A DNA stretch of 64,000 nucleotides. Origin: Halomicronema sp039027715. GTDB taxonomy: Bacteria; Cyanobacteriota; Cyanobacteriia; Phormidesmidales; Phormidesmidaceae. Each line of letters opens with the position of its first letter. Within the stretch, counting starts at the first letter, position 1. This document shows positions 45,642 to 54,097 of this stretch, piece by piece. The stretch is taken from contig JBCCJU010000004.1 in assembly GCA_039027715.1 (NCBI GenBank), forward strand, positions 1 through 64,000, in the 5' to 3' direction. The notes under the pieces are model-generated. The model searched no databases, had not been told where the DNA came from, and saw only the letters and a list, made by a program, of their open reading frames with translations. The translations under genes were made by a program, and so were the position numbers.

Positions 45642-46535
45642 TTACGAGGACCCCAATAAAGCACGATCGCTCGGCATTCCCTCAATATCCGTTGCTAAGC
45701 GGAACAGATCACCCGCCTGATAATGCGTCTTGAGCTCTGCTTGGGTCATTCCCGCCGAGGCAGTGGTGATGTAGAGGTCGGTCAAATTAGGGCCGCCAAA
45801 AGTACAGGAAGTGACCAAGGGTACGGGTAGCGGCACCCGCAGCATTTCTTGGCCATCGGGATCGAACCGGATAACACACCCGCCATTCCACATTGCCGAC
45901 CAAATGCAGCCGGCGGCATCAATGGTGAGCCCGTCAGGGTAAAACGATTCATGGGTTAAATCGACCAGGGGGCGGCGATCGCTAATCTCGCCGCTAGCGG
46001 CATCAAACCGATAAGCATAAATCGTCTGACGCGGACTGTCCGTCAAATAAAACATGGCTTGATCGGGACTCCAGCCCAAACCATTGGCGATGGACAGCCC
46101 GGTTTCCATTTGTTTAAGGGCGCCATCGGCATCGTAGCGATAGAGACTGGCTTGAGGCTGCTCATTGTTGTTCATCGTGCCCACCCAAAGGCGGCCCTGG
46201 CGATCGCAGCGCACATCGTTGAGACGATTGTCGGGTCGATTGGCTTCAATTTCGACCATCGACACTAGCTCGTGAGTAGCAAGATTCAACCGGCCCAACC
46301 CATTTTCTTGAGCCACGATTAGGTGCTCTCCATCCATTAGGAACAGACCACTCACAACGGTATCAATTTCGATGAAAGAGGCCATTTTAGCTGCGGGATC
46401 AAATGTATGCACCCGGCGATTGTAAATGTCAACCCAGTGGAGCCGCTGATGTTGAGCATCCCAAAGCGGACCTTCCCCCAGGCGAGCGCGCACTGGCAGC
46501 ACGTTTTCAATGGAGTCAAGCATATTTTGCAGCAT
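45642..46535 (-). CDS. SMP-30/gluconolactonase family protein
   Basis: 297 residues forming a six-bladed propeller of the regucalcin/SMP-30 family. The metal-site motifs are visible: ARLGEGPLWD (Glu), SIANGLGWSPD (Asn) and YPDGLTIDAAG (Asp). Members hydrolyse sugar lactones such as gluconolactone; the substrate here is not known. Cytoplasmic, no signal peptide. Divergent from the TIR gene. Confidence 0.9.
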   Translation of the reverse strand: MLQNMLDSIENVLPVRARLGEGPLWDAQHQRLHWVDIYNRRVHTFDPAAKMASFIEIDTVVSGLFLMDGEHLIVAQENGLGRLNLATHELVSMVEIEANRPDNRLNDVRCDRQGRLWVGTMNNNEQPQASLYRYDADGALKQMETGLSIANGLGWSPDQAMFYLTDSPRQTIYAYRFDAASGEISDRRPLVDLTHESFYPDGLTIDAAGCIWSAMWNGGCVIRFDPDGQEMLRVPLPVPLVTSCTFGGPNLTDLYITTASAGMTQAELKTHYQAGDLFRLATDIEGMPSDRALLGSS

Positions 46536-46756
46536 AGAACCCTCAGTTAAGAGCGGAGTATACGGAAGGTAGATTCGAAATAGGACATCGTTATGAGTCG
46601 CCTTCCGTACAGTTTCTAGTGTTAATAGTTAATAGGCGACAACGAACTTCAAACTATAGGCTCCACAATTTTTCTTATTCTTACAGCCGACCGCAAAAAC
46701 GCGGCGCTAATGAAAAAACTGGCTATAGTGTTTGGTTGAAAGTTGAGCGATCGCCT

Positions 46757-47566
46757 ATGAATGCTTCTGCGACTACTGCCAGCCCTTTAAAGGTGTTTGT
46801 CTCTTATTCGCATAAAGATGAGCCGCTCAAAGACGAGCTCGTCGTCTTTTTGAAGGCGCTGCAAAATCTCGGGAAGATCAGCATCTGGCAAGATCGGGCG
46901 ATCGATGCCGGTTCTGAATGGAATCAGGCAATTCTACAAGCGTTTGATAGTGCTGACATCATTCTGCTACTAATCACAGCTCGCTTTATTGGCTCTGACT
47001 TTTGCTTCAGCAAAGAAATGTCTCGGGCCCTGATGCACCATGAGGAGAAGACAGCGCGCGTGATTCCCATTATTATGACGCCTTGTGCCTGGCAGCAGAT
47101 GCCGTTTGCCAAGCTACAAATCCTCCCCACTGACGGCAAGCCAGTAGTCGAATGGCGCAGTCAAGATGCCGGGCTTGATGATGTCATGAGAGGTATCACC
47201 CGTGTGGTGGATAAGCTACATGGAGCACAGCCAGCAGTTGATGATGGCTGGGGAGCACCGTTATCGCCCCCCCCAAATATTCAAATGGCTGAGAGGGCAG
47301 CGGAGCCTTTAGCCGAAAAACCAACTGCAGACCCATCAGAATCGCTTAGCGCGGCGCAAAAGCGACTGGCGCTGTTCCAACTGCTGTCAAGCTTGCCAGG
47401 ACCAACTTTTGATGCTGTAGTTTATGCTCTCAATGTTCCACCACCACTAATGCCCCCATCAATAGCGCCCCAAGGGCAAAGGGTATCAGCGCTGCTAAAT
47501 TGGGCAAAGAGTCCGGTTGGTTGCGGCCTGCAAGAACTAGAAGCGGTGATTAAAGCAGTTTGCTGA
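46757..47566 (+). CDS. TIR domain protein with C-terminal effector-associated domain
   Basis: 269 residues. Residues 10-155 form a TIR domain (KVFVSYSHKDE; SIWQDRAIDAG; FCFSKEMSRAL, with Glu87 in the place of the catalytic NADase Glu). A proline-rich linker follows (160-198), then an EAD1-like domain (206-268; ALNVP, APQGQRV..LLNWA, GCGLQELEA). This domain is 31/63 identical, without gaps, to residues 11-73 of the NACHT-HEAT protein 29 kb upstream. A likely NAD-depleting effector recruited by homotypic EAD contact. The frame opens at 46619, but ATG 46757, just after a HIP1 site, gives the proper TIR start. Confidence 0.88.
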   Translation: MNASATTASPLKVFVSYSHKDEPLKDELVVFLKALQNLGKISIWQDRAIDAGSEWNQAILQAFDSADIILLLITARFIGSDFCFSKEMSRALMHHEEKTARVIPIIMTPCAWQQMPFAKLQILPTDGKPVVEWRSQDAGLDDVMRGITRVVDKLHGAQPAVDDGWGAPLSPPPNIQMAERAAEPLAEKPTADPSESLSAAQKRLALFQLLSSLPGPTFDAVVYALNVPPPLMPPSIAPQGQRVSALLNWAKSPVGCGLQELEAVIKAVC

Positions 47567-47656
47567 TTATTGGTTGATGTTTTCGCCGGTGGCTGACAAT
47601 TTTGAGATTGCTGGGCTGCTGCCGAGCTACTGCGGTGGAGGCACCTTTTGCCATTC

Positions 47657-48049
47657 CTAGGCTGGCACCTTCTGTGTGGCTAAAAAACGCTGTAAACGCA
47701 TCAAATTTAAGCTCTGCCCCAAATTAATTGGCAACACAGAGATGCCTTCTATACGCGACTGTACCCATCCATCGCCCCACCGCCATTCATGAAAACCGTC
47801 AACCCCTTCCCAGAGCAAAAACCGCATGCTTTGAGGCGTTAAATCAGTGACCTGGTGCTGTACTTTGAGAGGACCAAGATAGCTGGTAAAGGTGGTATCC
47901 ACTTCTAAGACATCCGGCAAACCGACAGAAAAAGTTTGGGGCCACAACCACTGCGTAAATTGACGCGGTTGCAGCAAACTGTCACGGATAATTGCAGCTG
48001 GAGCGTCGACTTCAACCCGCAGGGTTGTTTGCTGGAAGGTGCCAAACAT
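47657..48049 (-). CDS. SRPBCC family protein
   Basis: 130 residues with the START/SRPBCC helix-grip pattern: an opening strand TLRVEVDAPAAIIRDSLLQP, then QFTQWLWPQTF and a C-terminal amphipathic helix LNLMRLQRFLAT. These form a hydrophobic pocket for a lipid-like ligand or a polyketide-cyclase-like site. The ligand is unknown. Divergent from rlmH. Confidence 0.75.
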   Translation of the reverse strand: MFGTFQQTTLRVEVDAPAAIIRDSLLQPRQFTQWLWPQTFSVGLPDVLEVDTTFTSYLGPLKVQHQVTDLTPQSMRFLLWEGVDGFHEWRWGDGWVQSRIEGISVLPINLGQSLNLMRLQRFLATQKVPA

Positions 48050-48281
48050 AAACCGTTATCTGCTGTTACTTCTTTATTGTGACTTAGTGTGACCGATTTA
48101 GCGCTGCAATCGCGATGAAACACAGCCAAAATGCGTTTTGGGTATGGAATCCGGCATTGAGCGCATTTTCGAGACGGGAATTTTCAGCGCTAAATCAACT
48201 CAAAAGTTCCCTCTTGCTATCTTTATCTCTTTGCAAGGGCAACCGGTCGTTCACCTCACCATCACTCTATTACCTGCCACT

Positions 48282-48716
48282 ATGACGAGTTTTCCAAAAA
48301 TCAAACTGCTGGCCGTCGGCAAAATCAAAAAAGGTTGGATTCGTGAGGGGCTTGAGGTTTATCAGAAGCGGCTGCCAGAACTGGAGATTTTGGAAATCAA
48401 AGATTCGACCTTAGAAAAAGAAGGCGAGCAGCTGTTAGCTCAGTTGAAGGGACGCGATCGCCTCATAGCCTTGACGGAAATCGGGCAATGCTACAGCTCT
48501 GTAGAATTTGCCCAGTTTCTGAGCCGAGCCGAATCCGGCAGCTTGGCGTTTGTCATTGGCAGCGCGGCAGGCTTAAGTGAGGCCGTCAAGCGCTCTGCCG
48601 TTCAACAGCTCAGCCTTTCCCCTATGACCTTTCCCCATGAACTAGCTCGACTCTTGTTGTTGGAGCAGCTCTATCGAGCCAAGTCGATTCTTCAGGGCAG
48701 CAATTACCATAAATAA
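48282..48716 (+). CDS. rlmH: 23S rRNA (pseudouridine1915-N3)-methyltransferase RlmH
   Basis: 144 residues, full length for this SPOUT methyltransferase. IKLLAVGKIKKGWIREGLEVYQKRL at the start, a SAM-site FVIGSAAGLSEAV and the C-terminal FPHELARLLLLEQLYRAKSI ending in NYHK are diagnostic. Methylates helix 69 of 23S rRNA. The frame is open from 48138, but MTSFPKIKLL at 48282 is the family start. Confidence 0.95.
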   Translation: MTSFPKIKLLAVGKIKKGWIREGLEVYQKRLPELEILEIKDSTLEKEGEQLLAQLKGRDRLIALTEIGQCYSSVEFAQFLSRAESGSLAFVIGSAAGLSEAVKRSAVQQLSLSPMTFPHELARLLLLEQLYRAKSILQGSNYHK

Positions 48717-48941
48717 GCTTCATGCTTAAGTTCAATCAGCGGTTTTTTTGGGGGCTCAAGGTTGAGGGTCGATCTAAAAATTTCGCGATTCCCCAGATCT
48801 CAAGCACAGCTAGAGAACGTAGAAGTCTTCAGCATCATCGCTGAGCAATGGAGCGGCATCGAAGCTCAACGAATCGATCAGACAATTTGGTACGCTACTG
48901 GAGCTCACGTGGTTTTTCATCAAACATTCTTCGGCAGCGCT

Positions 48942-49298
48942 ATGACACTCCGGGTTTACGGTATTCCCAATTGTGGCACCTGCAAAAAGGCTTTCAGTTG
49001 GTTAGAAAACAACGGCATCAGCTATGAGTTTATTGACACCAAAACCGCGCCGCCCAGTCGCGACATGATTGCTGACTGGGTGGCAGCGCTAGGTTCGAAG
49101 CCTATGCGCAATACTTCAGGACAGGCTTATCGGGCCATTGGTGAAGAGAAAAAGTCTTGGAGCGATGAGCAATGGACTGATGCGTTCGCCGAAAATGTCA
49201 TGCTGTTGAAGCGTCCCTTGTTCGTCAAAAACGGCAGCGCAGTGCTTGTTGGCTTTCGCGCTAAAGAAGACGTTTTGCAAACCACCCTAAATGATTGA
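48942..49298 (+). CDS. ArsC/Spx/MgsR family protein
   Basis: 118 residues with a thioredoxin-like fold: LRVYGIPNCGTCKKAFSWLE (CxxC), YEFIDTKTAPPS, then RNTSGQAYR and the C-terminal MLLKRPLFVKNGSAVLVGF. Members are arsenate reductases or Spx-type redox regulators; cyanobacterial members of this group are mostly uncharacterised. The upstream frame to 48762 is not family-like; ATG 48942 is used. Confidence 0.88.
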   Translation: MTLRVYGIPNCGTCKKAFSWLENNGISYEFIDTKTAPPSRDMIADWVAALGSKPMRNTSGQAYRAIGEEKKSWSDEQWTDAFAENVMLLKRPLFVKNGSAVLVGFRAKEDVLQTTLND

Positions 49299-49468
49299 CA
49301 GACAGTGGCTAGTGAATGCCATAAAGCATCGTCAAAAAGAATTCTGGCCGCAGGCATTGGCTTTACGTCCAATCAGCAAACAGCCTCAATGGCACAAATG
49401 TTGCAGTGGAAAAGCGTAAGCCATGCCAAATGGTCGAGAGATTGCCGAAAGCATTGACTGACGGTATG

Positions 49469-49552
49469 TTAACCGCCTAGCTGACCTAACATAATAGAAA
49501 TCGACCAGGCAAAAATCGCAAGTGTTAATAGCGTTGGCAAAATCGTCGTCAT
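49469..49552 (-). CDS. 27-residue single-span membrane microprotein
   Basis: A frame of 27 codons plus stop starting at ATG 49552, preceded by AAAAGGAG ten bases upstream, an unusually good ribosome site for this region. The product has the short start MTTILP, then one hydrophobic helix ending in AWSISIMLGQLGG. Size and the FxWSIS stretch recall small thylakoid subunits such as PetN, but it lacks the usual PetN start, so it is not assigned. The longer frame to 49660 has no comparable start. Confidence 0.55.
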   Translation of the reverse strand: MTTILPTLLTLAIFAWSISIMLGQLGG

Positions 49553-49868
49553 AACTTTGCTACTCCTTTTCTCTATTTCTTTACCAATAGAATAGAAAAT
49601 CTTTGGCTGCAGGCATACAGCTGTTTCAATCGGAAATCCGCACTCTACAGTGAAGACCAAAATCGCCGCCGATAGCGATCGCTCACATCACCAAAGAACC
49701 GCCTTTGTATATTGCTGTCCGGCTAATAGCTGACAATCCATCAAAATATTTGAATGTGAAATGCATCTATCGTCAGAGCCAGAATCAGCCTTTGGAATGA
49801 GATCGCTGGCATGCAGCTGAATTTAGGTTTTAACCTGTAAACAAAATAGGCAGTGTCAAAATTTATTA
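49553..49868. other. Intergenic region between divergent genes
   Basis: Upstream region of both the microprotein gene (minus) and the OCP-CTD homologue (plus). Apart from the microprotein ribosome site, one HIP1-like GCGATCGC near 49675 and AT-rich flanks, no regulatory site was recognised. Confidence 0.35.
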
Positions 49869-50270
49869 ATGGTTTTAACTCAGGTGCAAGTAGCGCAATT
49901 AGATGCCAGTCCAGTTATTGAGCGCTATTTTGAAAGCTTCAATGCCGGTAAGTTTGAAGTGACGGCGGCGCTTTTTGCGCCTGATGGTCTGCTTCATGCT
50001 CCATTCGAGGAGCCCATTGTTGGCAATGCGGCAATTGTTCGCTATCTGCAGTCGGAAGCGGCGGGCATGGAGGCTTATCCAAAGTCTTTGGAACAGGCAG
50101 AGCAGGCAGATGGGGCTAACCGCTTCATCGTGCGGGGACGAGTCAAAGCCATTGTTTTCAAAGTCAACGTGGCTTGGATTTTTGACCTGAATGAGGCGGA
50201 GCAAATTCAAAAGCTACGGGTGAAGCTGCTGGCTTCTATGGAAGATTTGTTGAAGCTGCGCTCAGAGTGA
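49869..50270 (+). CDS. OCP C-terminal domain homologue (CTDH-like, NTF2 fold)
   Basis: 133 residues matching the C-terminal domain of the orange carotenoid protein: SPVIERYFESFNAGKFEVTAALFA, PFEEPIVGNAAIVRYLQSEAAGM and NVAWIFDLN followed by LLASMEDLLKL. The Tyr (59) and Trp (103) that in OCP hydrogen-bond the carotenoid keto group appear to be kept. There is no helical N-terminal domain, so this resembles the stand-alone CTDH carotenoid carriers, but it has no cysteine. No HCP, OCP or FRP gene is in the window. A plain SnoaL-like protein is the alternative. Confidence 0.8.
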   Translation: MVLTQVQVAQLDASPVIERYFESFNAGKFEVTAALFAPDGLLHAPFEEPIVGNAAIVRYLQSEAAGMEAYPKSLEQAEQADGANRFIVRGRVKAIVFKVNVAWIFDLNEAEQIQKLRVKLLASMEDLLKLRSE

Positions 50271-50468
50271 TGGCGATCGCCTGATCGCTTGTGCACAGCG
50301 TTTATGCGTTGACTCCGCTGGATCTGAGGCTGAAAAGGCTGACAGCCGCACATATAAAGCCACATGAGAGATTTTGGGGTAGCGATATGAGGAGCTTTAC
50401 GCAAAGGGCCGAGTGCGATCGCACCAGGTATACTCCAATCAGTCAGGATTTCCGCTCAACAGACTCCT

Positions 50469-51035
50469 ATGATTGCTCTGGAACCGTTCGTCTCACCTTC
50501 TGTTTTCGGTCTCACTTTTCTGCTCTTTATTGGCCTATTCTTTTTTATTCGGGCTTCCACCAAAGATCGAACTGAAACTGCGCTTTACACGACGTCCCTA
50601 ACGGACGTGACGCTGCTGGAAAAGCTGCAAATGTATTTCTCAAATCGCGCTTATCGCGTTACTGCCGTTGATGCTGATTCCGGCAAAATTTCGCTAGAGG
50701 GCAAAGTGGGAGCCAGCCTATTTCTGGCTATTTTTCTGGGAAGTCTGGCCGCCATTGGTCTGTTCTGTTTGGCGTTAGTCATGACGATATCAACCCCACA
50801 GCTTGGCGTCGTTCCCTATGGTTTGTTGCTATTATCGCCGCTGGCTTCCTGGTTTTATTGGCAAGGGGCGGCTCGCTTTGAGCAGGTTTCTTTCCAGGTG
50901 TTGCCCCCTATCACTAAAACCGATATGGATACAATCGCCGCGGCAGCGGGCTCCCGATTGCGGGTAACTGCCCACCGTGATGAATTGATTGCTCTGGCAG
51001 CGCAGCTTCCTTTAAAGCGGCAAGAGACGGAGTGA
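50469..51035 (+). CDS. Cofactor assembly of complex C subunit B (CCB-type)
   Basis: 188 residues with an N-terminal membrane segment (VFGLTFLLFIGLFFFIRAS) and a central hydrophobic pair (LFLAIFLGSLAAIGLFCLALVM and PYGLLLLSPLASWFYW). The sequence ASTKDRTE and the C-terminal soluble domain match the cyanobacterial protein related to plant CCB2/CCB4, needed to attach heme ci to cytochrome b6. Length normal. Its stop codon lies inside a strong palindrome. Confidence 0.8.
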   Translation: MIALEPFVSPSVFGLTFLLFIGLFFFIRASTKDRTETALYTTSLTDVTLLEKLQMYFSNRAYRVTAVDADSGKISLEGKVGASLFLAIFLGSLAAIGLFCLALVMTISTPQLGVVPYGLLLLSPLASWFYWQGAARFEQVSFQVLPPITKTDMDTIAAAAGSRLRVTAHRDELIALAAQLPLKRQETE

Positions 51036-51051
51036 ATTCACTCCGTCTCTT
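51022..51051. terminator. Perfect 30-bp palindrome between convergent genes
   Basis: Positions 51022-51036 and 51037-51051 are exact reverse complements (arm AAGAGACGGAGTGAA), allowing a stable hairpin with a 4-8 base loop. It covers the CCB stop codon and lies between that gene and the oppositely oriented DUF3155 gene. It could terminate transcription from both sides, although neither side has a long T tract. Confidence 0.55.
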
Positions 51052-51136
51052 ATCCTGGTTCAAATCTTGTATGCTTCCTTGGAAAGCTGAACTCATTAAA
51101 AACGTACCGTTGAAGCCTAAAATATAGGCGATCGCC

Positions 51137-51451
51137 TTATTTTGAAAGGCTCACAACTTCTTCGTCGTCTTCGTTCAGCAGGGCTCTCAAACTAGGAAAC
51201 AAAAAGTGATTCTCTTCGACATATTGAGCACCAAAGAGTCCCTTCTCGGCCCAAAAATATCGATCAGTGGTGTGCTCATTACGTTTCACTAGCAACAGTG
51301 CGGGGGGAGCAATGTTTTCGCTATGAATAAAGTTTCGAGCTGCGGTAACGGGCTTATCTGTGCCGCTTTCGATACTATACTGAGGAACACTCTCTAAAAT
51401 ACGCCGACCTTCTAGACGACGGCGGCTTTTGCGTTTGCGTCTTCTTGCCAA
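51137..51451 (-). CDS. DUF3155 domain-containing protein
   Basis: 104 residues. A strongly basic start (MARRRKRKSRRR) followed by RILESVPQYSIESGTDKPVTAARNFI and FWAEKGLFGAQYVEENHFLFPSL is the DUF3155 pattern, restricted to cyanobacteria. Function unknown; the basic N-terminus could bind nucleic acid. Start ATG 51451 follows a purine-rich AGGAGGTAGG segment, a strong ribosome site. Confidence 0.9.
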   Translation of the reverse strand: MARRRKRKSRRRLEGRRILESVPQYSIESGTDKPVTAARNFIHSENIAPPALLLVKRNEHTTDRYFWAEKGLFGAQYVEENHFLFPSLRALLNEDDEEVVSLSK

Positions 51452-52106
51452 CCTGCCTACCTCCTAACTCTCTGGTGTAATCAAAGCATGCGAGGTATGT
51501 AGTTTGTGTTACAAAACCCCGATGCAGCAAAGTATATCCGGTAAAAACTAAAATTTCAACTTCTCTGAATGTAGGACGGGGGAATTGCGTGGTTAAATGA
51601 AGAGTTGCTTTATCTTGGTTAAATAGGTTTTTGAATAAGTAATCGCTACTACTCGAGGGGCTTTTAAGCATTTTGCAGAGGTAGCTCGCACTAAACAGAT
51701 CTGCGCTTATTAAATCTGTTCACATAGCTAAACTATTCGTAAAACTTCTATGGAATTCTCGAGTTTATTCTTTATAGATTGCAATCACATTTAATAAGCT
51801 GCCTGCGGAGCGTCGGTTGCCCAGCGATGGGGCCGCTTTTGGAATTATCTGGAGTGCGGAAACACTGAAGGCGATTTCCAGTCAGTAAACTGCAAACAGC
51901 CCAGTGAGTTTAGTGGGATCGGCAAGGCTGCTATAGCGACTCTGGTTAACTTCTATTTCCCTTATCCGGCGTGAGCAGTTAAGCAATGTGTCCTGGCAGA
52001 ATAGCCGATTTAGACGTCAAGATATTTTTAATTTGGTTGTTCTTATTGGCCCTGTTACTCGCCTAAGATTTAGGCTGATCCTAAAACAAAGGATTTTCGG
52101 CGATTT
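51452..52106. other. Long intergenic region
   Basis: 655 bases between the divergent DUF3155 and histidine kinase genes, AT-rich in the middle. A minus-strand frame (51375-51671) overlaps DUF3155 and is not credible. Searching by eye for 6S, tmRNA, RNase P RNA or Yfr-type motifs gave nothing. A non-coding RNA cannot be excluded. Confidence 0.35.
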
Positions 52107-52109
52107 TTG

Positions 52110-53522
52110 ATGATGTTAATGCCCGCAAGTGCTGAATTTGCCGCCCTTTGTCAGTCACAACTGGCGATGATAACTAAGCTCATAGGAGCTGAGTCGGCGG
52201 CAATCTATTTAGCCGAAAGCTGGTCCGATCAGCAAATGCCCAATTTGTTGCCGATCGCAATTTATCCCGGAGGTCGGCCTGAACGCGCGACATTGGCTGC
52301 TGAGAAGGGGCTACCGGAAGCCGTGAAGCCAACGACAGCCTTATTAAACGAGGCGACGACAGCGACCACTCCTGTTTCTCCTGCTGTCCTCCCGGAGCCG
52401 GCTTTGTCACCCGCTCCCGAAACCGATTCTGAACCGGCTTCGGCGCAGCGATTGGCCATCCCCATGATGCATGAGGGAGGCGTCTTTGGCGTACTCGTGG
52501 GCTGGCGCTCTGACCATCCGTGGCGCGATGGCGAGCGCGATCGCATGGAGGAATGTGCTCGTTCCCTCACCCTTGCCTGTGTCCTAGACCAGCGTGGACA
52601 GTGGCTCAAAACTCAGCGGTCTTCCCTGGATCAGGTACAAACTCAGCAGTCTGATCGATTTCATGAGCTACTGCATCAGCTGCGCAGTCCGCTGACAGCG
52701 CTCAAAACCTTCGGTAAATTACTTACCAAACGCCTGTCCGCAGTGGATCCTAATCGCTCTCTAGTACTCAATATGCTGCAAGAAGGCGATCGCCTACAGG
52801 AGCTATTAGGTTATTTTGACGACACGCTGCAGGCGGCCGACGATACCCGTGAAGAGGCGGCAACGACGCTCCCGCTGCTATTACCAGCATCGGATGCTGA
52901 TGCGGTACCGACAGCATCAACGGTAGAGTCTGGCTCTTTGGCTCACTTTGGCGGAGCGCTTACCGCTGAACCGATGCCGCTAGCTGAGGTGGTGACGCCG
53001 CTGGTAAACCTGACTCAGCCTCTGGTCGAAGAGGCTGGCATGACCCTACAGGCAATCTCTCCTGCAATGGACAGTTGGGTGCAGGCCGATGTCAGAGCCT
53101 TAGCCGAAATTTTGAATATTCTCATTGATAATGCGCTGAAATATGCCTTTCCAGGCAGCCAAATTTGGCTACAGTGGGCATTATCGAGTCCGGCGCAGCC
53201 GCACTGGGTGGGACTGCTGCTGGGGGATACGGGGCCTGGCATTCCCGCAGTTGATCAAGCACACATTTTTGAGCGCCACTATCGTGGACTACAGGCTGCG
53301 GGAGAATTAGCAGGAACTGGCCTAGGGTTGGCGATCGCGGCGGATTTGGCCGAAGAAATGCATGGACAGATTGACGTTATCAGCCCCTTGGCGAAACTGT
53401 CTCATCCATTACCGGCAATTATCGAGCCCGATAGTGAGCAGCAGGGTACCGCTTTTATCATTTGGCTGCCTCGGGCCGAGCCTCCTGATGCCCATGGCGA
53501 TACTCCGGTAATGGCGACATAG
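52110..53522 (+). CDS. Sensor histidine kinase with GAF-like N-terminus
   Basis: About 470 residues. A GAF-like sensory region (about 10-160), split by an Ala/Thr/Pro-rich insertion (60-110), precedes the HisKA H-box (FHELLHQLRSPLTALKTFGKLL; His near 189). A Ser/Ala-rich linker and the HATPase domain follow, with N-box ILNILIDNALKYA and G-boxes GDTGPGIP and GTGLGLAIAADLAEEM. No membrane segment, so it is a soluble sensor; no response regulator is adjacent. It sits upstream of the Mrp operon and may influence it, but this is inference. TTG 52107, ATG 52110 and ATG 52113 are all possible starts. Confidence 0.88.
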   Translation: MMLMPASAEFAALCQSQLAMITKLIGAESAAIYLAESWSDQQMPNLLPIAIYPGGRPERATLAAEKGLPEAVKPTTALLNEATTATTPVSPAVLPEPALSPAPETDSEPASAQRLAIPMMHEGGVFGVLVGWRSDHPWRDGERDRMEECARSLTLACVLDQRGQWLKTQRSSLDQVQTQQSDRFHELLHQLRSPLTALKTFGKLLTKRLSAVDPNRSLVLNMLQEGDRLQELLGYFDDTLQAADDTREEAATTLPLLLPASDADAVPTASTVESGSLAHFGGALTAEPMPLAEVVTPLVNLTQPLVEEAGMTLQAISPAMDSWVQADVRALAEILNILIDNALKYAFPGSQIWLQWALSSPAQPHWVGLLLGDTGPGIPAVDQAHIFERHYRGLQAAGELAGTGLGLAIAADLAEEMHGQIDVISPLAKLSHPLPAIIEPDSEQQGTAFIIWLPRAEPPDAHGDTPVMAT

Positions 53523-53677
53523 CCTGGCCTTTCATAGCAGCATCAGCCAAACATGTCTCGCCTCGCCGGCGATATCTGCCAATCAGCAGTTAGGCTTTTT
53601 TGGCTAGATTTTAATCAATGGAAAACAATTTTTGATAGCATAATATCTATGGATGACGTTCAGTTGATATTGCTACC

Positions 53678-54097
53678 ATGCTTTTCCTGCTTGCTCTGGG
53701 GTGCGGTCTTCAGCCATCAATTTATTTGGCTGCGGCAGCGCCCGTCCAGCTGCCACAGTCAATACTGGAAGCGTGCGTCTTTGCTACGGTGCTGATCGGT
53801 TTTGTCGGCATCATCTGGAAGCGTAATTTGCTTATGAAAACTTTGGCAATGGACGTTATGAGCACCGGAGTAATCGCATTCTATGTGCTGGTAGCGGCTC
53901 GCGGCGGCATCTTCACGCCCATTGCTACCGAGAAAGCCAATGTAGCCTATGCGGACCCGGTACCTCAGGCTGTCATTTTAACCGCGATTGTAATCGGTTT
54001 TTCAATCCAGGCCCTAATGCTGGTGGGGGTGATGAAGCTTTCTCGCAACAACCCAACGCTGGATACCCATGAGATTGAGCGGAGCCACACGCCATGA
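53678..54097 (+). CDS. mrpC: Mrp cation/proton antiporter subunit C (NuoK-like)
   Basis: 139 residues with three membrane helices in the MrpC/NuoK pattern: VFATVLIGFVGIIWKRNLLMKTLAMDVMSTG and AVILTAIVIGFSIQALMLVGVMKL. The N-terminal 25 residues are longer than usual and could be a signal-like extension. First gene of the Mrp operon; its stop overlaps the next start (ATGA at 54094). Confidence 0.88.
   Translation: MLFLLALGCGLQPSIYLAAAAPVQLPQSILEACVFATVLIGFVGIIWKRNLLMKTLAMDVMSTGVIAFYVLVAARGGIFTPIATEKANVAYADPVPQAVILTAIVIGFSIQALMLVGVMKLSRNNPTLDTHEIERSHTP

Noticed and set aside
49469..49660. Calling the microprotein PetN
   Set aside because: It shares a short FxWSIS-like stretch but lacks the usual PetN N-terminus and C-terminal WGRNG; family left open.
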